64,000 nucleotides of DNA, from NCBI RefSeq assembly GCF_000337575.1, contig NZ_AOIM01000037.1, positions 1 to 64,000 on the forward strand. Direction: 5' to 3'. This DNA is from Natrialba hulunbeirensis JCM 10989 (GTDB lineage: Archaea; Halobacteriota; Halobacteria; Halobacteriales; Natrialbaceae). A program made the position numbers and the translations under genes. Every line of letters begins with the position of its first letter. Position 1 is the first letter of the stretch. Below the pieces are notes generated by a model. That model was not told the origin of the DNA and did no database searches. It saw only the letters and a program-made list of their open reading frames with translations. Positions 8,620-17,009 of this stretch are shown here, piece after piece.

Positions 8620-9015
8620 TCAGGCAGTACTGTACGTGTCCCGTTCGACGGCGACGACCAGTCTGTAGAGCAGGTAGCTGGCGTACAGCCCGATACTGAG
8701 CCACACGACGGAGGTCCCAAGGATCTGTCGGGACGACTCGATGCACCCGTACACGACTGGTGCCCAGACGAGGACGGACACTGCTTCGTGGAAGTACCTG
8801 TTGTCCGCACGGTACATTTTACCCGTGCGTCGCTCGACCGCGAGCACCAGCCGGTGACACAGAAACAGTGCGTAGAGGCTCACACCGAGCCAGACGGGCG
8901 AGACGCCGAGGATGGTGTCGAAGAGCGCGCCACCGACAACGGCGACGGAACTCGCACCGAGGAGGGCCATCGCGTCGACGATGGGGACATCGAGGCGGAC
9001 GACTGCGTCGGGCAT
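8620..9015 (-). CDS. Small membrane protein with internal duplication
   Basis: This 131-residue protein is not recognised. Its two halves are related: VWLGVSLYALFLCHRLVLAV (first half) matches VWLSIGLYASYLLYRLVVAV (second half). Each ends in AVER and is preceded by a hydrophobic helix with a short polar loop. This predicts four membrane segments arranged as a tandem duplicate. The start at 9015 (MPDAVVRLD) is preferred over an upstream in-frame ATG at 9024. An antisense frame on the plus strand over the same bases lacks plausible protein character. Confidence 0.6.
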   Translation of the reverse strand: MPDAVVRLDVPIVDAMALLGASSVAVVGGALFDTILGVSPVWLGVSLYALFLCHRLVLAVERRTGKMYRADNRYFHEAVSVLVWAPVVYGCIESSRQILGTSVVWLSIGLYASYLLYRLVVAVERDTYSTA

Positions 9016-9233
9016 ACGACACACCTGTTAGTACGCCACTAATAGTGTTCTGTTGACGAGTGTACCAAAACAGAGTCCAACTGTAGCCCCGGCAGGTCAC
9101 GAATCCCTCGTGAGAAACAACCACTACTGCGGCGACGAATGCGACGGAAGCGATACGCTTTCAGCGAGTCACTTTGCCTCTGTTGGTCGGTTCGGCTCAG
9201 TTGGTCGATGCGGTCTCAGTACGTCGCTTCGGC

Positions 9234-9737
9234 TTAATTCGCCGCCTCAACCTCAATTTCGTCTCGTGGCGCTGCCAGTCGGAACGTCGGAACCGTCCGG
9301 TACTCTACCTCGACGACACCCTTCCGGCGCAGACTCTGTAGACCGGAGCGGACATCTTCCGCATCTGGGTCCACGTCGAACTCGTCCCGGAGCGCGTGTA
9401 ACACCGAGACGACGCTCTCCGATTCCTCGTCGGGACCGGCGAGTACGTCGACGATCTGTACCTGCAGTTCTGGTACGCGGACGCGGGAAGGTGCACCCTC
9501 CGAGTCGGGGTCGCTCTCGATCCCCGGCTCGACGTCGACCAGATCCGCGGCCTCGGCGGTCGCCCGGATCAGGCTGTTGTCGTCGCGAAAGTAGTAGTCG
9601 CCGAGTTCGTTCTCCAAGTACTGGTGGACCTCGCTGCCGCTTTCCATCTCCCACCGGTCTTGCAACTCGGAATTTTTCGTCGGCTGTAGCTCCACCACGT
9701 CGGCTAGCCGTTCCGTGGCCTCCTCCGAGAGCGTCAT
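9234..9737 (-). CDS. DUF5797-like winged-helix protein
   Basis: This 167-residue acidic protein resembles the haloarchaeal family DUF5797 (recalled, not searched). The N-terminal part, MTLSEEATERLADVVELQPTKN followed by SELQDRW, reads as a winged-helix module. The C-terminal part (about 95-165) has a second helix-turn-helix-like pattern, with VVSVLHALRDEFDV, then GLQSLRRKGVVEVEYRTVPTFRL as wing strands. Such composition suggests a DNA-binding or transcription-associated role, which is inference. The start at 9737 is chosen because the frame upstream of it (MTQRKSTTCPYDA) looks like leader sequence. It is a single gene. Confidence 0.7.
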   Translation of the reverse strand: MTLSEEATERLADVVELQPTKNSELQDRWEMESGSEVHQYLENELGDYYFRDDNSLIRATAEAADLVDVEPGIESDPDSEGAPSRVRVPELQVQIVDVLAGPDEESESVVSVLHALRDEFDVDPDAEDVRSGLQSLRRKGVVEVEYRTVPTFRLAAPRDEIEVEAAN

Positions 9738-9872
9738 CGTCGCATCGTACGGGCATGTGGTACTTTTGCGTTGCGTCACGTCTCGTCTGTCGGATTCGCA
9801 CCCGCTTGCTCTCTAGCTCGCAGTTCTGGCGTACCAGTAGCGTCGCGGCGACGCCCTTGCCTTCACTTGCCC

Positions 9873-11165
9873 TCAATCACTCCCGACGAACGGCACCGGC
9901 TGTGTCTGCTCTAGGGTCTCCTCGATCTGCGTGTAGACGAGGATCGTGCCGATCACGGCGAGCACAGTACCGAAGATGAACGGCACCTCGAACCCGTAGC
10001 CGACCAGCGCGCCCGAGGAGAGGGGCCCGATAGCAATCCCAAAGCCGAAGGCCATCGTGAGAACCGAGAGCTTCGACCCGGACTCTCCCTCGCCCGCGAG
10101 GTCTCCTGCGAGCGCGAGCGACGGTGCGAACACCATCGCGCCGGCGATCCCTTGCAGAAGTCGCGCGACGAACATCGTCTCGGAGGTTGGGACGTACCCC
10201 TGCGCGAGCGTCGTCGGAATCAACAGGAACATCCCAACGACGATGAACGGCCGCCGACCGTAGCGATCGCAAGCGCGCCCGATCGGCGTCTGCAGCAGAA
10301 TCTGGGCGACGATGAACGCCGCGAACTGGAGGCCGAACCAGGTCGCACCCTGCTCGAGGTGGGCGTTGACCTGCGGCTGGATCGTCGCGAAGAGCGCGAT
10401 TGCGGTCGCCATGAACAGCGACGCGATGCCGAGCGTGAAAATCGGATCGAGCAGGTTCGGGCCCGTTCGGTCCCAGACTGGGATGGCGAGATCCGCGCTC
10501 GCGTTCGCCCGCGTCGACTCGGGATCGGTGATCAGCACGGTCACGAGCAGGAAGCTGATGATCGCCGTGATCGCCGCGATGTAGAACGCGGCGTCGAAGC
10601 CGGAGATGGATAGCTCCCCAATCGGAAGCGTGTACGGTCCTGCGTTCACCACTGCGCCCGCGACAACCGGACCAGCACCGAAGCCAACCAGTCGGAACGT
10701 GTTGTAGACGCCCATGTTCCCGCCCCGGTCGTCCGTCGTCGCGAGTTCGTTGACCAGCGCGACCGACGCGGGGATGATGAACGCGACGCTGATCCCCTGC
10801 AGGCCGCGAATAACGAGCAGCGAGAGATACGACTCGGCGAAGAGATACGCCACGTTCATCGTCGCGAGTCCCGCGAGTCCGATCAGGACGAACAGCTTTC
10901 GCTTCCCCGCACGATCCGAGAACCGCCCCGTCAGCGGCTGGAAACTGCTGTTGAGAAAGCCGAAAATCGAGAGGATGATTCCGATAATCATCGACTCCGC
11001 CAGCCCGAACGTCGGCCCGCCGACGACGTCGCTGGCCACGTACAGCGGGATTACGATCACCAGAAACGAGTTTCCGATCCCGTCTGCCATTCGCGCGAAC
11101 GCAAGCGCCAGTACCCGCCGGTCGACGGCGAACTGCGCAGCGACACGTCGTCCCAGATTCCGCAT
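9873..11165 (-). CDS. MFS transporter (drug or sugar efflux type)
   Basis: This 430-residue major facilitator has about twelve hydrophobic segments. The family motif between helices 2 and 3 reads GRFSDRAGKRKLFVLIGLAG, matching GxxxDRxGRR. The second-half counterpart is GRACDRYGRRPFIVVGMF. The arrangement is typical of multidrug or small-molecule exporters driven by an ion gradient, but substrate cannot be assigned. The start at 11165 (MRNLGRRVAAQFAVDRRVLALAFARM) gives a short cytoplasmic N-terminus. The longer frame upstream would add a basic stretch overlapping the divergent promoter. It is divergent from the DUF5789-like gene. Confidence 0.88.
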   Translation of the reverse strand: MRNLGRRVAAQFAVDRRVLALAFARMADGIGNSFLVIVIPLYVASDVVGGPTFGLAESMIIGIILSIFGFLNSSFQPLTGRFSDRAGKRKLFVLIGLAGLATMNVAYLFAESYLSLLVIRGLQGISVAFIIPASVALVNELATTDDRGGNMGVYNTFRLVGFGAGPVVAGAVVNAGPYTLPIGELSISGFDAAFYIAAITAIISFLLVTVLITDPESTRANASADLAIPVWDRTGPNLLDPIFTLGIASLFMATAIALFATIQPQVNAHLEQGATWFGLQFAAFIVAQILLQTPIGRACDRYGRRPFIVVGMFLLIPTTLAQGYVPTSETMFVARLLQGIAGAMVFAPSLALAGDLAGEGESGSKLSVLTMAFGFGIAIGPLSSGALVGYGFEVPFIFGTVLAVIGTILVYTQIEETLEQTQPVPFVGSD

Positions 11166-11289
11166 CGATATACGTCTGCGGCGTCGCGCCCGATTAACAT
11201 TTCGAATCGAAATATTGTCAAAATCAACTATCTCGAACGCCAGCGTGACGGTACACACCTACAAGCCCTCGCGGCGCGTCTATTCTCGT

Positions 11290-11547
11290 ATGGCCCACAC
11301 ACTGAAACTGAACGAACTCGAGGTCGCCTTCGAGGAACTCGAGTACCCCGTCACGAAATCCGAAGCAGCGACAGCCTTCGCGGAGACGACGCTGGTGCTT
11401 GCAGATGGGGAGCGAAATCTGGGATCGCTTCTCGGAGAGACACAGGAGGAGCGGTACGAGTCGGCGGGTGAACTCGAGGCGGCGTTGCACAACGTGTTGC
11501 CGCGGGAGGCGGTCGGTGAGCCGTTTCAGTCGGAAGGGGAGGGCTGA
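11290..11547 (+). CDS. DUF5789-like small acidic protein
   Basis: This 85-residue protein starts MAHTLKLNELEVAFEELEYP and ends LHNVLPREAVGEPFQSEGEG. These blocks match what I recall of the widespread haloarchaeal family DUF5789. It is soluble, acidic and predicted mostly helical. Function is unknown. The ATG at 11290 is chosen over the much longer open frame upstream, which only runs antisense to the MFS gene. It precedes the transcription factor S gene by 85 bases in the same direction. Confidence 0.75.
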   Translation: MAHTLKLNELEVAFEELEYPVTKSEAATAFAETTLVLADGERNLGSLLGETQEERYESAGELEAALHNVLPREAVGEPFQSEGEG

Positions 11548-11632
11548 GCAGGTTCGCGGGTGGGGTGGATGAGCGCGATGTCGAACCCAAACGGGTCGCT
11601 TAAGTCGCTCGACCGACGTAGCCCGGACAACG

Positions 11633-11941
11633 ATGGAATTCTGCGACGAATGCGGTTCGATGATGAAAGCCGACAATGGTCTGTGGGAGTGCGGAAGCTG
11701 TGGCTATACGAAACCCAAGGGTGACGCCGACGAGTACGTCGTCACGGACAGTCAGGAGGCGACCGAGGTTATCGAGTCCTCCGAGGAGACGTCGCTGCCC
11801 GAGACCGACGCGCACTGTCCCGAGTGTGGTCACGACCGCGCGTACTGGTATATGCAGCAGATCCGCTCGGCCGACGAGTCCGAGACGCGCTTTTTCATCT
11901 GTTCTGAGTGTGAGCACAAGTGGCGCGAAGACGATAACTAG
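11633..11941 (+). CDS. tfs: Transcription factor S (TFIIS/RPB9-like)
   Basis: This 102-residue archaeal cleavage factor rescues backtracked RNA polymerase by stimulating transcript cleavage. The N-terminal zinc ribbon has FCDECGSMM and WECGSCGY. The C-terminal ribbon has HCPECGHDRAYW and ICSECEHKW. The acidic loop RSADESET carries the Asp-Glu pair that reaches the polymerase active site. Length is normal for the family. A CTTAAG box near 11600 may be its TATA element. A short T5 run at 11950-11954, just after the stop, could end transcription. Confidence 0.95.
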   Translation: MEFCDECGSMMKADNGLWECGSCGYTKPKGDADEYVVTDSQEATEVIESSEETSLPETDAHCPECGHDRAYWYMQQIRSADESETRFFICSECEHKWREDDN

Positions 11942-12289
11942 AACCGAACTTTTTCTCTGTGTGCGGTCGCTTCGCGACCACACTCGGAAAAACTTCGATG
12001 AAAAGCACTCCTCTTTCCGTTCCGACTCGCTTCGCGAGTCTCCACATCAGTCGTCGGCCCGCGCGCTCACTCCGTTCACACGCGGTGACCGGTCGTGCTT
12101 ACGGGCTTTGCCCGTTCGCATACCCGCGGTTCTCGCCCTACAGGCTCCGAACCGCGCATCTCTCGGCTTCTTCAAACCACTCTCTCGCGGACACTTCTCT
12201 TGTGGACGGATCCACAAGGAATTCGTGATGGTCGGCGTCCACCCCCGGCTAATGCAGTTCGGAATGGGACATGAGGGAGAGACGGAGAA
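11942..12289. other. Hairpin-rich intergenic region without a gene
   Basis: This 348-base gap holds four short perfect inverted repeats and a 5S-rRNA-like patch near its right end. They are GGTCGC-TTC-GCGACC (11965-11979), GACTCGC-TTC-GCGAGTC (12024-12040), ACGGGC-TTT-GCCCGT (12101-12115) and CTTGTGGA-CGGA-TCCACAAG (12199-12218). The open frames here have poor codon character. Such TTC-looped palindromes recur in extragenic haloarchaeal DNA. Confidence 0.6.
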
Positions 12290-13060
12290 TTACTCGTTCC
12301 GGGCGATCGTCAGATACCCCGTGTGCCCCACGGGTGCCGTCGACGGTCGCGAGCCGCGGTCGTCGAACTGCATCTCGCGCTGAATCGTCTCCCGTGTCCG
12401 GATATTCGCCATCCCGGCCTCGCGGGCTGCCTCGACGACGTCGCGCGTCGACTCGATGAACGGACTGTAGACCGCGACGAAGCCACCCTCGACCAGTAGT
12501 TCCGGTGCGTGCGTGACGATCTCGGCCGCGTCACCCGTATCGAGAGTGAGTACGTCGAACGACGCGGACTCGAGTGCCCCCGACTCTAGCTCCTCAGTCA
12601 GGTCGCCGGTCCGAACGTCGACGGCGTCCGAGATGCCGCCGAGTTCCATGTTCTCGCGGGCGACGTCGGCGAAGTCGGGATCCCGTTCGTACGTTACCAC
12701 TGTCGCACCGGCGCGGGCCATCGAGGCTGAAAGGACACCGGTGCCGGTGCCGGTGTCGAGGACGCGGTCACCGCGCGCGATGCCGGTCTCGCCGATAATG
12801 AGTCCGATGTCGCGGGGGACCATCGGTGCGCCCGTGCGTTCGAAGTGGTGAAAGAGGTCCGGGCCGCGGAGTCGTCGGACGTGGAACGCTTCGTCCAGGT
12901 GCGTCTCGACGGTGTCGCCCGGTTCGACGTCCGCGGGGACCTCGAGGATGCCGAGGTCGGTTCCCATCTCCTCGCCGGGCTGGACGAGGAACTCGCGGTC
13001 GTCGCGAACGAGCAGTACGGGTGGCTGATCCACCGTCTCGTCGCTATCGCCGTCGCTCAC
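12290..13060 (-). CDS. trmI: tRNA (adenine-N1)-methyltransferase, TrmI family
   Basis: This 256-residue SAM-dependent methyltransferase makes m1A in the T-loop region of tRNA (position 57/58 in archaea). The N-terminal beta domain (about 1-85) includes GTDLGILEVPADVEPGDTVE. The SAM motif I is VLDTGTGTGVLSASMARAG at about 119-137, and the acidic motif II is VVTYERDPDF. The motif IV segment FDVLTLDTGDA replaces the usual LDLPDP; this is a mild deviation. It is the last gene of the minus-strand cluster PUA / SPFH-like / NAC / TrmI. Confidence 0.9.
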   Translation of the reverse strand: MSDGDSDETVDQPPVLLVRDDREFLVQPGEEMGTDLGILEVPADVEPGDTVETHLDEAFHVRRLRGPDLFHHFERTGAPMVPRDIGLIIGETGIARGDRVLDTGTGTGVLSASMARAGATVVTYERDPDFADVARENMELGGISDAVDVRTGDLTEELESGALESASFDVLTLDTGDAAEIVTHAPELLVEGGFVAVYSPFIESTRDVVEAAREAGMANIRTRETIQREMQFDDRGSRPSTAPVGHTGYLTIARNE

Positions 13061-13163
13061 GGGCGCTCACTCCGTTCGTGTTGCTGGTCCCGACACTGAC
13101 TCTGTCTATGTCTCTGTCTTCGCCCGTTTCCACATCCATCTCCGCATCGATGCACGACTCGAG

Positions 13164-13547
13164 TCACTCGAGTTCCTCGACCGCTGCAGCCAGGTCGCCG
13201 TCGTTGGCCTCGAGTGCGGCTCGGGCTTCGTCCTCGCTGGCGCCGGTTCGGGTCGCGACCATTTCGATGTCGCCGTCTGGGATCGCGGGTTCCGAGTCTG
13301 CGCCCCCTGCGTCGCCGCCGGCGGAGCCGGACTCGACCTGTTCTGGCGAGCCGATGATCTGATAGGTTTCCTGGCCTCGGGCGTCCATCTTCGTGACTTC
13401 GGCGTCGTTGAAGACGAGGTCGTACTCGTCGGTGCGGATGATGACCTCTTCGGCGTCGACGTCCTCGACGTCGATACCCATCTGCTGCATCATCTGTTCC
13501 ATCTTGCGCGGATTGAGTCCGCCGCCTCCTCCAAACATACCCGACAC
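13164..13547 (-). CDS. nac: Nascent polypeptide-associated complex protein
   Basis: This 127-residue archaeal alpha-NAC homologue binds nascent chains at the ribosome. The N-terminal Gly-rich start is followed by [20 protein letters not shown]. The NAC barrel core is [34 protein letters not shown] Ser/Gly/Ala linker leads to a C-terminal UBA domain, about 88-127, [33 protein letters not shown]. An alternative start is ATG 13538 (MFGGGGG). It sits 103 bases before trmI in the same direction. Confidence 0.93.
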   Translation of the reverse strand: MSGMFGGGGGLNPRKMEQMMQQMGIDVEDVDAEEVIIRTDEYDLVFNDAEVTKMDARGQETYQIIGSPEQVESGSAGGDAGGADSEPAIPDGDIEMVATRTGASEDEARAALEANDGDLAAAVEELE

Positions 13548-13596
13548 GTCGCCTCCCGCGACCTTTTACTTTGTCGTTCGTCGTCTCCGTGCTGAA

Positions 13597-13905
13597 TCAG
13601 TCCGCAGCTTCTGCGTCCGTGGTCTCTGTATCCGTAGATGCAATCCGCTCGGCGTCCGCGCTGAGTTCCGGCGGGAGCGGATGTGGCTCCGGCGTTTCGT
13701 ACTCCATCGTCTCGAAGTCGATGGGATACGTTTCCGAGACGAACGGTGGTGCAAAGTAGACGCCCGACTCGAGTACGTCGCGAACCTCACCAGAGACCAC
13801 GAGCAACCGCCCTTCCCCGGCCGGGACGTACTGGACTGACGACCAGACGACGCCCAAGAGTACGACGGGCAGCAAGATGAGTGTGAGAAGAAGTGTCGAA
13901 ACCAT
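13597..13905 (-). CDS. Short membrane protein resembling the start of an SPFH/Band 7 protein
   Basis: This 102-residue protein has one N-terminal membrane helix, about 3-23, and then VPAGEGRLLVVSGEVRDVLE with GVYFAPPFVSETYPIDF. That pattern resembles the first strands of stomatin-type (SPFH) proteins. The rest of the SPFH domain is absent; after about residue 65 the chain becomes a Pro/Glu/Thr-rich tail. It is either a dedicated mini-protein or a shortened relative. It lies between the NAC and PUA genes in the same direction, so co-expression is possible. Function is unknown. Confidence 0.65.
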   Translation of the reverse strand: MVSTLLLTLILLPVVLLGVVWSSVQYVPAGEGRLLVVSGEVRDVLESGVYFAPPFVSETYPIDFETMEYETPEPHPLPPELSADAERIASTDTETTDAEAAD

Positions 13906-13966
13906 ACGATACGGACAGACTCGAGCGATTCGTCAAAAAGAATACGAATCTGTGCTGGCGTAATAC

Positions 13967-14482
13967 CTACTCCGACGCGGGTGCACCCTCGCGCACGTTC
14001 ACCGCCATCCCCGTCTCGAAATCCGCGATCGACGCCGCGTCCAACTCCGCGCGACCGACCGCGAGCAACTCGCCGCGCTCGTGGACGACCAGCACCTCGT
14101 CACCCGGACGAATCTCCTCGCCCGCATCGAGTACGAACTTCGTAAAGACGTTCTTCTCGTCGCGCACGAACGGTTCGCTCTCGTCGTCGACAATCACGCG
14201 ATAGGCCGGGGACTCGAGTACCCTCGCCAGTCGGCGGCCGCCCTCGAGTCCGAGGGTGAATCGGCCGTCGATCCCGAAGGAGACGATGCGGCCGGCCTCG
14301 GCGTGGACCTGCTGGGGGCGACCCGAGGAGGTTCGTTTGATGGTGAGTTCGTCGGTGTCTGCGGCGGCCGCAGAATCGGCTGTGTCGGGAAAGAGCGCCG
14401 CGCCTGCACCCGCGCCGAACTGGTAGTCCGCGATGGTCCGAAGCGTCGAGAGACCCGCGTTTCCGTCGACTGACTCGCTCAT
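13967..14482 (-). CDS. PUA domain RNA-binding protein
   Basis: This 171-residue protein has a C-terminal PUA domain (about 88-165): RRLARVLESPAYRVIVDDESEPFV, then KNVFTKFVLDAGEEIRPGDEVLVV and GELLAVGRAEL. These are the hallmark strands seen in archaeosine transglycosylase-type PUA modules. The N-terminal half starts LSTLRTIADYQFGAGAGAALFP and probably forms a small domain found before PUA in archaeal proteins of this kind. A role in tRNA or rRNA modification is likely and fits the nearby trmI, but no catalytic residues are seen. Confidence 0.85.
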   Translation of the reverse strand: MSESVDGNAGLSTLRTIADYQFGAGAGAALFPDTADSAAAADTDELTIKRTSSGRPQQVHAEAGRIVSFGIDGRFTLGLEGGRRLARVLESPAYRVIVDDESEPFVRDEKNVFTKFVLDAGEEIRPGDEVLVVHERGELLAVGRAELDAASIADFETGMAVNVREGAPASE

Positions 14483-14636
14483 TGGGCGTGGTTTCGTCCG
14501 CTGGGTCGAAAGGCCTTCGATGCCCTGTTGGGTGTGAACCGCAGCCAGCGCGCAGGTCTACGGGAACGCAGCCAGACGACGACCAGCCGCCGCCGATCAC
14601 GACTATTATATACTCTGACTCGGTAATAGCGCCTGA

Positions 14637-14822
14637 ATGGACGTCGTTCAGATTGCGCTCGGAACGATGCTGCTCGCGGTGAGTGGGCTCGTTCTCGCCG
14701 GCCCATCGATTCTTCAGACGACCGCAGGCGGCTACCCCGTCACTGGTGTCGTCGCAGGGGCGGCGCTCGCCATCGGCGCGATCGCTGTCGTACTCGATCT
14801 CGCGCGATCGACGCCGTCGTAA
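14637..14822 (+). CDS. Small two-helix membrane protein, unknown
   Basis: This 61-residue protein has hydrophobic segments at about 4-24 (VQIALGTMLLAVSGLVLAGP) and about 34-56 (YPVTGVVAGAALAIGAIAVVL). It is not recognised. TATTATATACTCTG at about 14604-14617 supplies a TATA-like element a suitable distance upstream of the ATG, which supports expression. It is divergent from the PUA gene. Confidence 0.55.
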   Translation: MDVVQIALGTMLLAVSGLVLAGPSILQTTAGGYPVTGVVAGAALAIGAIAVVLDLARSTPS

Positions 14823-14949
14823 GCGTCGGCAGCGGCGGTCCCAGAAGTCAGCTGTCAGCGAGGACTCGAACTCGCATGCACGGCTAGTCGAATCTGTAGC
14901 GCCTCGCCCGAGATTCGGGAGTGTGAGACGAGAACTGCGGAGTGGTCAG

Positions 14950-15447
14950 TCAGAGCAGGAACGTCTCGTGGCGCTCGTCGAGGTCGAGGAACGTATCCGC
15001 CGCGTCGATCAGTTCGTCGGCCGTCGAGGACTCGAACGCCATCACTTCGACGCGTACGCCCTCGTGTCGCAGGTGCGAGCAGAGTCGCGAGAAGTCGCCG
15101 TCACCGGTACAGAGAACGACCGTGTCGACGTGGTTTGCGAGCGTTACTGCGTCGAGGCTCATACCGACGTCCCAGTCTGCCTTCTTCGTGCCGTCGGAGA
15201 ACGTCTTGATGTCCTTGATCTTGGTTTCGAAGCCGATATCGACCAGTGCGTCGAAGAAACTCTCCTCTTCGGGAGCGTCCGCGCGAATCACGTACGCGAT
15301 AGCGCGCGTGAGCTGGCGATCCTGCACGGCCTTCGAGAGGAGGGCGGAATAATCGATGTTACGGCTGTGGAGACTCTGTGCCGAGTGATACAGGTTCTGC
15401 GCGTCGACGAGAACGGCGACGCGCTGACCGGGATGAATTTCCGTCAT
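14950..15447 (-). CDS. NYN domain protein (LabA/DUF88-like, PIN-fold)
   Basis: This 165-residue protein carries NYN acidic residues at the expected places. The first is VAVLVDAQNLYHSAQS (about 10-25), the second KKADWDVGMSLDAV (about 88-101), and the third VVLCTGDGDFSRLCSHLRHEGVRVEVM. This is the active-site layout of PIN-like ribonucleases, so a metal-dependent RNase role is likely; the substrate is unknown. The TATA box CTTTTTATG, 27 bases before the ATG, indicates a leaderless transcript. The long plus-strand frame over the same bases is antisense shadow. Confidence 0.88.
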   Translation of the reverse strand: MTEIHPGQRVAVLVDAQNLYHSAQSLHSRNIDYSALLSKAVQDRQLTRAIAYVIRADAPEEESFFDALVDIGFETKIKDIKTFSDGTKKADWDVGMSLDAVTLANHVDTVVLCTGDGDFSRLCSHLRHEGVRVEVMAFESSTADELIDAADTFLDLDERHETFLL

Positions 15448-15469
15448 GTGTTAGCTTGGGCTGGGTACG

Positions 15470-15478
15470 CATAAAAAG
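15470..15478 (-). promoter_or_regulatory. TATA box of the NYN gene
   Basis: CTTTTTATG on the minus strand is centred 27 bases before the ATG at 15447. The rest of the 289-base gap to htpX shows only short CGCAATCG/CACAATCG-like repeats near 15679-15720. Confidence 0.5.
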
Positions 15479-15736
15479 AACCTCGTTCACGAAGGGCTTG
15501 CGTGGTGAACCGACGGTGTGGCTCTGGATCGGTACATTGCCGTCACCAGTTACGCTTTGATGTTGGTATCCCGGTGTTCCAGATGCAGCCCTGTCTGCTG
15601 GTGTTCTCTCGCAAACGTGCTCTCAGCGCGGCAAAAGTAAACGCGATCGGCTGTGTTTGTTCGTGTTTGCAGTTGCAGTACAGTCGCAATCGAAATCGCA
15701 GCCACAATCGCAGTCGATCCCGCTCGACAACCGCGA

Positions 15737-16549
15737 TCAGTGACGCAGCTTTTCGATACGCTTCTCGGTCGGCGGATGGCTCGCGAACAACTTCTGCATG
15801 AGGCTGCGGTCAGTGTTCAGAATACACAGCGCGCTGACCGTCTCGTCGACCTGCGATTCGCGGCCCTCGGCGCCGCGGGAAATCTTCTCGAGTGCACGGG
15901 CGAGCGGGTCGCCGGTGCCGATGTACTGTCGCGCGTCGTCGTCGGCGACGTACTCACGGTAGCGCGAGATGGCCATGACGAGGATCGTCGTGAGCAGCTG
16001 GGCGATCATCATCGCGGCGTAGGCGACGAGGAAGTTGTTGTCGTCGCGGACGAAGAAGAACACCGCGTAGCTGACGACCATCCCGACCGACTGGCCGAGG
16101 ATCATCGTGATGGTGTCGCGGTTGTTCAGGTGGGCGAGTTCGTGTGCGATGACGCCCTCGAGTTCGTCGCGCTCGAGGAGCTGGATGAGCTCGTTCGAAA
16201 CGCAGACGACGCCGGCACCCTTTCGGCCGGTCGCGAACGCGTTCGGAACGCCCATGTCCTGGACGACGAGCTTTGGCTTGTCGAGACCCATATCCCGCGA
16301 GAGGGATTCGGTCATCTGGTGAATCTCACGGTACTGGCCCTCGTTGGGCATTTCTTCGGTGCCCCGAAGCGCCATCCATTTACCGAACTTGTACTGGGCT
16401 GCGGGGAGGACGACGATGCTGAGTGCCAGTATCGGTAGGAGACCGATGCTGGGGAACATCGCCGAGAAGAACAGCGCAGCGGCGAAGTACAGGGCGAACA
16501 GGACGAACCCGACGAACGCCATTCGGAGTTTTAACTGTGTGTTTCGCAT
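15737..16549 (-). CDS. htpX: Membrane metalloprotease HtpX, M48 family
   Basis: This 270-residue membrane-bound zinc protease takes part in quality control of membrane proteins. Two N-terminal helices cover about 9-52. The zinc motif HELAH is at 136-140, and the third ligand is Glu199 in SRYREYVADDDA. Two more hydrophobic segments fall at about 151-195. The C-terminus has the family's SHPPTEKRIEKLR. The active site is complete, in contrast to the M48-like gene at 3224-4471. It appears to be a single gene. Confidence 0.95.
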   Translation of the reverse strand: MRNTQLKLRMAFVGFVLFALYFAAALFFSAMFPSIGLLPILALSIVVLPAAQYKFGKWMALRGTEEMPNEGQYREIHQMTESLSRDMGLDKPKLVVQDMGVPNAFATGRKGAGVVCVSNELIQLLERDELEGVIAHELAHLNNRDTITMILGQSVGMVVSYAVFFFVRDDNNFLVAYAAMMIAQLLTTILVMAISRYREYVADDDARQYIGTGDPLARALEKISRGAEGRESQVDETVSALCILNTDRSLMQKLFASHPPTEKRIEKLRH

Positions 16550-17009
16550 AGCCGGTGGTTAGCAATCACGAAGTATAAAGGAAGCGGGACTCGGCGAGAA
16601 AATCGCGTTCCGGGGTCATGCTAATTGATGGCACTATGCTGGTGAGTGGCCGAGCTGGTGCTCTGTTCAGTCGTGGTGCCTTCCAGGCAGGCCAGCGAAC
16701 TCCATCGAGCGAGGGAAGTCACAACGGCTAAGTTCGTCCGGGTCACGGTATCGGGTATGCGTCGCGTCACTCATCGAATCGGCGATCTCGTCGTGAGTGG
16801 CGTCTTTTCTCGGTTTCCGAAACGTAAACGCGTCTGAGAGTGCTCGTTGCGAGCGTAGCGAACTCGTTTCGGGCACGCTTCGACCGCCTTTGGGGCCTCA
16901 CTGACGACCAACTGCCGACAGTACCAACTCGCAGCGGCCACTGACCCGGTAACGACCGGCCATATGCGAGTCACACCACACAGCACACAGACACACAGAT
17001 CAGATCACC
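16550..17009. other. 460-base gap before the lysine operon
   Basis: No gene is supported: the open frames of 60-70 codons on both strands overlap each other and have no domain features. TCGTTGCGAGCGTAGCGAA near 16844-16862 is a common extragenic near-palindrome. GGCCATATGCG at about 16958-16968 may be the TATA box of dapA, which would then have a leader of about 20-25 bases. Confidence 0.4.

Noticed and set aside
8605-9042. Plus-strand 145-codon frame antisense to the duplicated membrane protein
   Set aside because: The minus frame has a clear hydrophobic duplicate pattern; the plus frame is the complementary GC-codon shadow.
14683-15474. Plus-strand 263-codon frame antisense to the NYN gene
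   Set aside because: The NYN frame has full motifs and a promoter; the opposite frame is a by-product of high GC.
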